Below are positions 19,992 through 22,334 of a stretch of DNA of 22,334 nucleotides, one piece after another; position 1 is the first letter of the stretch, and the number at the start of each line of letters is the position of its first letter. This DNA comes from Bacteroidota bacterium. GTDB lineage: Bacteria > Bacteroidota > Bacteroidia > Bacteroidales > Paludibacteraceae. Position numbers and translations under genes: made by a program. The notes beneath the pieces were generated by a model. It did not search any database. It was not told the origin of the DNA and saw nothing but the letters and a program-made list of their open reading frames with translations. The stretch lies in contig JAKLIM010000010.1 in the NCBI GenBank assembly GCA_022709605.1, positions 1-22,334 of the forward strand, in the 5' to 3' direction.

Positions 19992-21527
19992 TCAATAAAA
20001 ACTACCTAAAAACGGTCTGCCAATTTCCAACCGTTGCAAAACTGTAACTTCCTGCGTATGGTGAAAATCACCTTCACGTATTACAATCTTATTTATTCGC
20101 ATTAAACCTATTTCCTTTTCCCTGCCCAATACGTCCTGATTTAATCCGTACATTGCCGTAACGTGCCCAAATTTACGTTTATCTTCGCTGAAATTATCCA
20201 TAAGTAAACGATCTTTGGTATAGCTACTTGAATCAGATTGTGTTGGTACGATCACCAAACAATCTTCCTCCTGTGAAATACTACGGAATTGACGCCATAT
20301 TTCATTTTGTTGATGGCGAAATTCACCACGTAATTCAGGTACAATCAAATCACCGTAATCAATCAAAATTACGTCAGGTACAAAATCTTCTTCAATACGC
20401 CATTTTTTCAACGTACTTTTAATTTTTGAAATTGTAAGTGTTCCGTTTACATGGGTTGAAAGTTTAATATTCCTTTTTGCTTTTATAAAAAATTTGTCAA
20501 TATAATGTTTTGCAACTTTAGCCGTCAACGGATTTTTAATTTCTTCTTTTTTCAACCACGTTGTTCCCCAACGACTATTAACCCATTCCGTACAATTATG
20601 ACAAGGTTTGTACCGTGGATTTTCCTCGTAAGCGGTTTTTAACTTTTCAAACGTTGTTTTTGTACGAATTGTAAAATCATCTTCGTTGAAAATACCAAAA
20701 TTACATTCACGAATTTTACGATCACAGGTATCATTTTGATTTTTCACACAATCTTGTACCGGGATATAACGTACTCCACAATATTTTTCTAAATTACTCC
20801 GTTTTGCAAGGTAAATGCAAATCCTTGTCAACTGTTGATTTTTAGTCATATCCCCGGCTTGGAAAAATGCTACTTTACGCTTTTGGCGATAGGCACGCAT
20901 CATAAATTCCAATAGTAAAAATGTTTTTCCACGTTTTTCAGGGGCAAGTATCCCGATTAAACCTCCACGCACCATTTGTTCGTTCCAAAAATCACCCAAA
21001 GCACCGGGAAATTCTATTAAATTCTGATAAGTTGTATCAAAAGCACTATCAACGGCTAATAATACTTCCGGTTTGCTTAAATCAATTTCATCTTCATTTT
21101 TACTTACAGGTATTTTAAAATTTTGTGCTTCAACGATTGCTTCATCAATTTTATTTTTTGAAAGCATTGCGGTAAGTGCTTCATTGTGAAGCGTAATTTG
21201 CCGTTCCTTAAAATAATTTCGTGTTTGTTCAAGAATATAAGTTACGTTAATTTCACCACGCTCGTATTCCTCGGATAAACCGGGTAAAATATCTTCTTCA
21301 ATTTCTTTAGCAAGTTTTTTATCTAAACCGGCTTTTAATTTTTGAATATAAATCAATTCAATATCCTTGACGGGTGCTTTTGCATATTTGTCAAAATATT
21401 CCCAACACCACATGGAAATTAAACGTGCCGTATGACTTTCCACGTAATCAGGTTTCCATTCGGATTTTATCTGACGTAGAAACTCTGTTTGAGTAATCAA
21501 ATTCAATAAGATTTTGCGCTCGATCAT
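19992..21527 (-). CDS. DnaB-like replicative DNA helicase
   Basis: The 511-aa protein has a DnaB-type N-terminal domain (start MIERKILLNLITQTEFLRQI) and a RecA-fold C-terminal domain. Walker A is APEKRGKT (195-202), Walker B is VILIDYGD (386-393), and an IVPTQSDSSSY sensor region is present. Between the Walker motifs lies an insert with C260, C268, C275, C309 and C312 that could bind zinc; E. coli DnaB has no such insert. It should unwind the template ahead of the family A polymerase, loaded by the DnaC-like protein encoded just upstream. The ATG at 21527 makes an ATGA overlap with the loader gene; a TTG two codons earlier is less likely. Confidence 0.88.
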   Translation of the reverse strand: MIERKILLNLITQTEFLRQIKSEWKPDYVESHTARLISMWCWEYFDKYAKAPVKDIELIYIQKLKAGLDKKLAKEIEEDILPGLSEEYERGEINVTYILEQTRNYFKERQITLHNEALTAMLSKNKIDEAIVEAQNFKIPVSKNEDEIDLSKPEVLLAVDSAFDTTYQNLIEFPGALGDFWNEQMVRGGLIGILAPEKRGKTFLLLEFMMRAYRQKRKVAFFQAGDMTKNQQLTRICIYLAKRSNLEKYCGVRYIPVQDCVKNQNDTCDRKIRECNFGIFNEDDFTIRTKTTFEKLKTAYEENPRYKPCHNCTEWVNSRWGTTWLKKEEIKNPLTAKVAKHYIDKFFIKAKRNIKLSTHVNGTLTISKIKSTLKKWRIEEDFVPDVILIDYGDLIVPELRGEFRHQQNEIWRQFRSISQEEDCLVIVPTQSDSSSYTKDRLLMDNFSEDKRKFGHVTAMYGLNQDVLGREKEIGLMRINKIVIREGDFHHTQEVTVLQRLEIGRPFLGSFY

Positions 21528-22075
21528 TTCCAAGATTTCTTTTCTTCGATTTCACACATTAAATTTATACGGCTGGTAATACGCTGATCACCAATACGTT
21601 TTTCAATTTCTGTTAGACTAAAGTTGCTTGTAATTATTGTTTTTTTCAAATATTCATACCGATGATTCATCAGATGATAAATTATATCCGTAACCCATTC
21701 GGTTGGCCTGGTGGACATAAAATCATCAATTACAAGTAAATCGGTATTAAGGTATTTACGCATTACGTCACTTTCACGCTTTTCTGTATTATCATAAGTT
21801 TCCCGTATTTCAGATAATAAATCTGTAAATGAAACAAATATATTTGTATTGTTGAGGTTATTCAAATAATTGTATTTCATTTCCTGAACGAGCATAAATG
21901 CCGCACGTATCGTTTTCCCGGTTGCAACTTCACCGTAAATAAACGTACTTTTTGCCTGACCATACAATAAGTCCTCCGGCATTGGAAAATGCCTTAAATC
22001 ACTTTGTATGCGTGGTGGAAGCCTTTTTATGCACTCAAGCATCCACACATTGTTAAAATTTTCTTCGGTTCTCAT
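21524..22075 (-). CDS. DnaC-like helicase loader ATPase
   Basis: A 183-aa AAA+ ATPase with Walker A GEVATGKT (48-55), Walker B LLVIDD (113-118), a sensor 1 region TIITSNFSL (146-154) and arginine-rich RITSRI (165-170) matching the DnaC/DnaI/IstB arginine finger. It is shorter than E. coli DnaC (~245 aa), lacking most of the N-terminal helicase-binding domain. It would deliver the helicase at 19992-21527 to the origin or fork. ATGA overlaps with both the upstream replication gene and the helicase gene point to coupled production of the three. Confidence 0.9.
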   Translation of the reverse strand: MRTEENFNNVWMLECIKRLPPRIQSDLRHFPMPEDLLYGQAKSTFIYGEVATGKTIRAAFMLVQEMKYNYLNNLNNTNIFVSFTDLLSEIRETYDNTEKRESDVMRKYLNTDLLVIDDFMSTRPTEWVTDIIYHLMNHRYEYLKKTIITSNFSLTEIEKRIGDQRITSRINLMCEIEEKKSWK

Positions 22076-22334
22076 ACTATTTTTGGTTCTTTGTATTTGA
22101 TTTCAGTTTTGCCTACAAACCCGGTTTTCTTTACCGGTTGATCTTCTTCCCAGCTACCGGTCATTTGTCCGGGGTCATTCATCCAACTGCGTTTATTTAA
22201 CCATACCGATGGGTGACGTATGAATTTTGGGTTTTGCCATTGTGAAGACCGTTTTTGCAGTATGATCGCCCTGCGTACTTCTTTCCACGTTGGCCGGTCT
22301 TTCCCGTGATTTTTGGTGCAAAGTTTTTCCCATG
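22072..22334 (-). CDS. Replisome organiser / DnaD-like initiator, C-terminal fragment
   Basis: An open frame enters from the right edge and ends at TGA 22072-22074; 86 residues of the C-terminus are visible. It contains RRAIILQKRSSQWQNPKFIR followed by HPSVWLNKRSWMNDP. The P.F..HP..WLN..RW.D sequence is a hallmark, from memory, of the ends of phage replication initiator or DnaD/O-type proteins. The remainder is a basic tail (KKTGFVGKTEIKYKEPKIV). Its stop overlaps the helicase loader start as ATGA. Being directly upstream of the loader and helicase genes fits an origin-binding organiser. The N-terminal domain that would confirm this lies outside the window. Confidence 0.7.
   Translation of the reverse strand, partial: WEKLCTKNHGKDRPTWKEVRRAIILQKRSSQWQNPKFIRHPSVWLNKRSWMNDPGQMTGSWEEDQPVKKTGFVGKTEIKYKEPKIV

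Overview
The window looks like one early (replication, recombination and DNA modification) module of a double-stranded DNA bacteriophage or prophage. Every gene I accept lies on the minus strand, so transcription runs from high to low coordinates. Genes are packed tightly, and many junctions are 4-base ATGA stop/start overlaps. Most leaders are A/T-rich with no Shine-Dalgarno sequence. Together with a YopX-type protein and the flavour of the methyltransferase proteins, this suggests a Bacteroidetes host. That host call is inference; no host marker gene is present.

In transcription order, the module opens with the end of a replisome-organiser-like protein (22334-22072), a DnaC-type helicase loader (22075-21524) and a DnaB-type helicase carrying a Cys-rich insert (21527-19992). 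A repetitive acidic/basic protein follows (19938-19189). A perfect 18-bp inverted repeat (19122-19176) then precedes a very A/T-rich cassette: a SAM-dependent methyltransferase, a 90-aa phage protein and a glycosyltransferase resembling the TET-associated (TAGT/GREB1-like) DNA-base glycosyltransferases. Next come the sliding clamp, a family-4 uracil-DNA glycosylase fused to a 3'-5' exonuclease, a C5-cytosine methyltransferase and a family A polymerase domain. The exonuclease and polymerase are therefore separate proteins with the methyltransferase gene between them. The methyltransferase gene also contains a complete 251-codon same-strand ORF in the +1 frame, with motifs I remember from independent phage and Bacteroidetes proteins.

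Further along are a small gene, a free-standing HNH/AP2 homing endonuclease, a clamp loader ATPase, two small genes (one encoding an exported protein), a coiled-coil protein that may be a recombination mediator, a gp32-like ssDNA-binding protein with an extra Cys-rich tail, a ribbon-helix-helix-like protein, a RecA-like recombinase and a 42-aa protein. DUF932-like and DUF7352-like proteins, a RuvC-like resolvase and several short genes follow.

The last block (5005-1366) encodes an Mre11/Rad50 (SbcCD, gp47/gp46) complex. Its Rad50 ATPase is split at the zinc hook into two proteins, and the nuclease, a Tat-signal-like protein and two small genes lie between the halves. A GC-rich inverted repeat (1268-1337) resembling a terminator separates this block from an accessory region containing a GH16-type glycoside hydrolase, a 52-aa Cys protein with a strong Shine-Dalgarno sequence, and a YopX-family protein cut by the window edge.

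The proteins form a nearly complete phage replisome: loader, helicase, polymerase, proofreading/UDG subunit, clamp, clamp loader and SSB. They are joined by a full recombination set: RecA, a possible mediator, Mre11/Rad50 and a resolvase. The methyltransferases and glycosyltransferase suggest post-replicative DNA hypermodification. No TET oxygenase is visible here. I recognised no tRNA, rRNA or CRISPR array, and no stretch over 300 bases lacks a gene.
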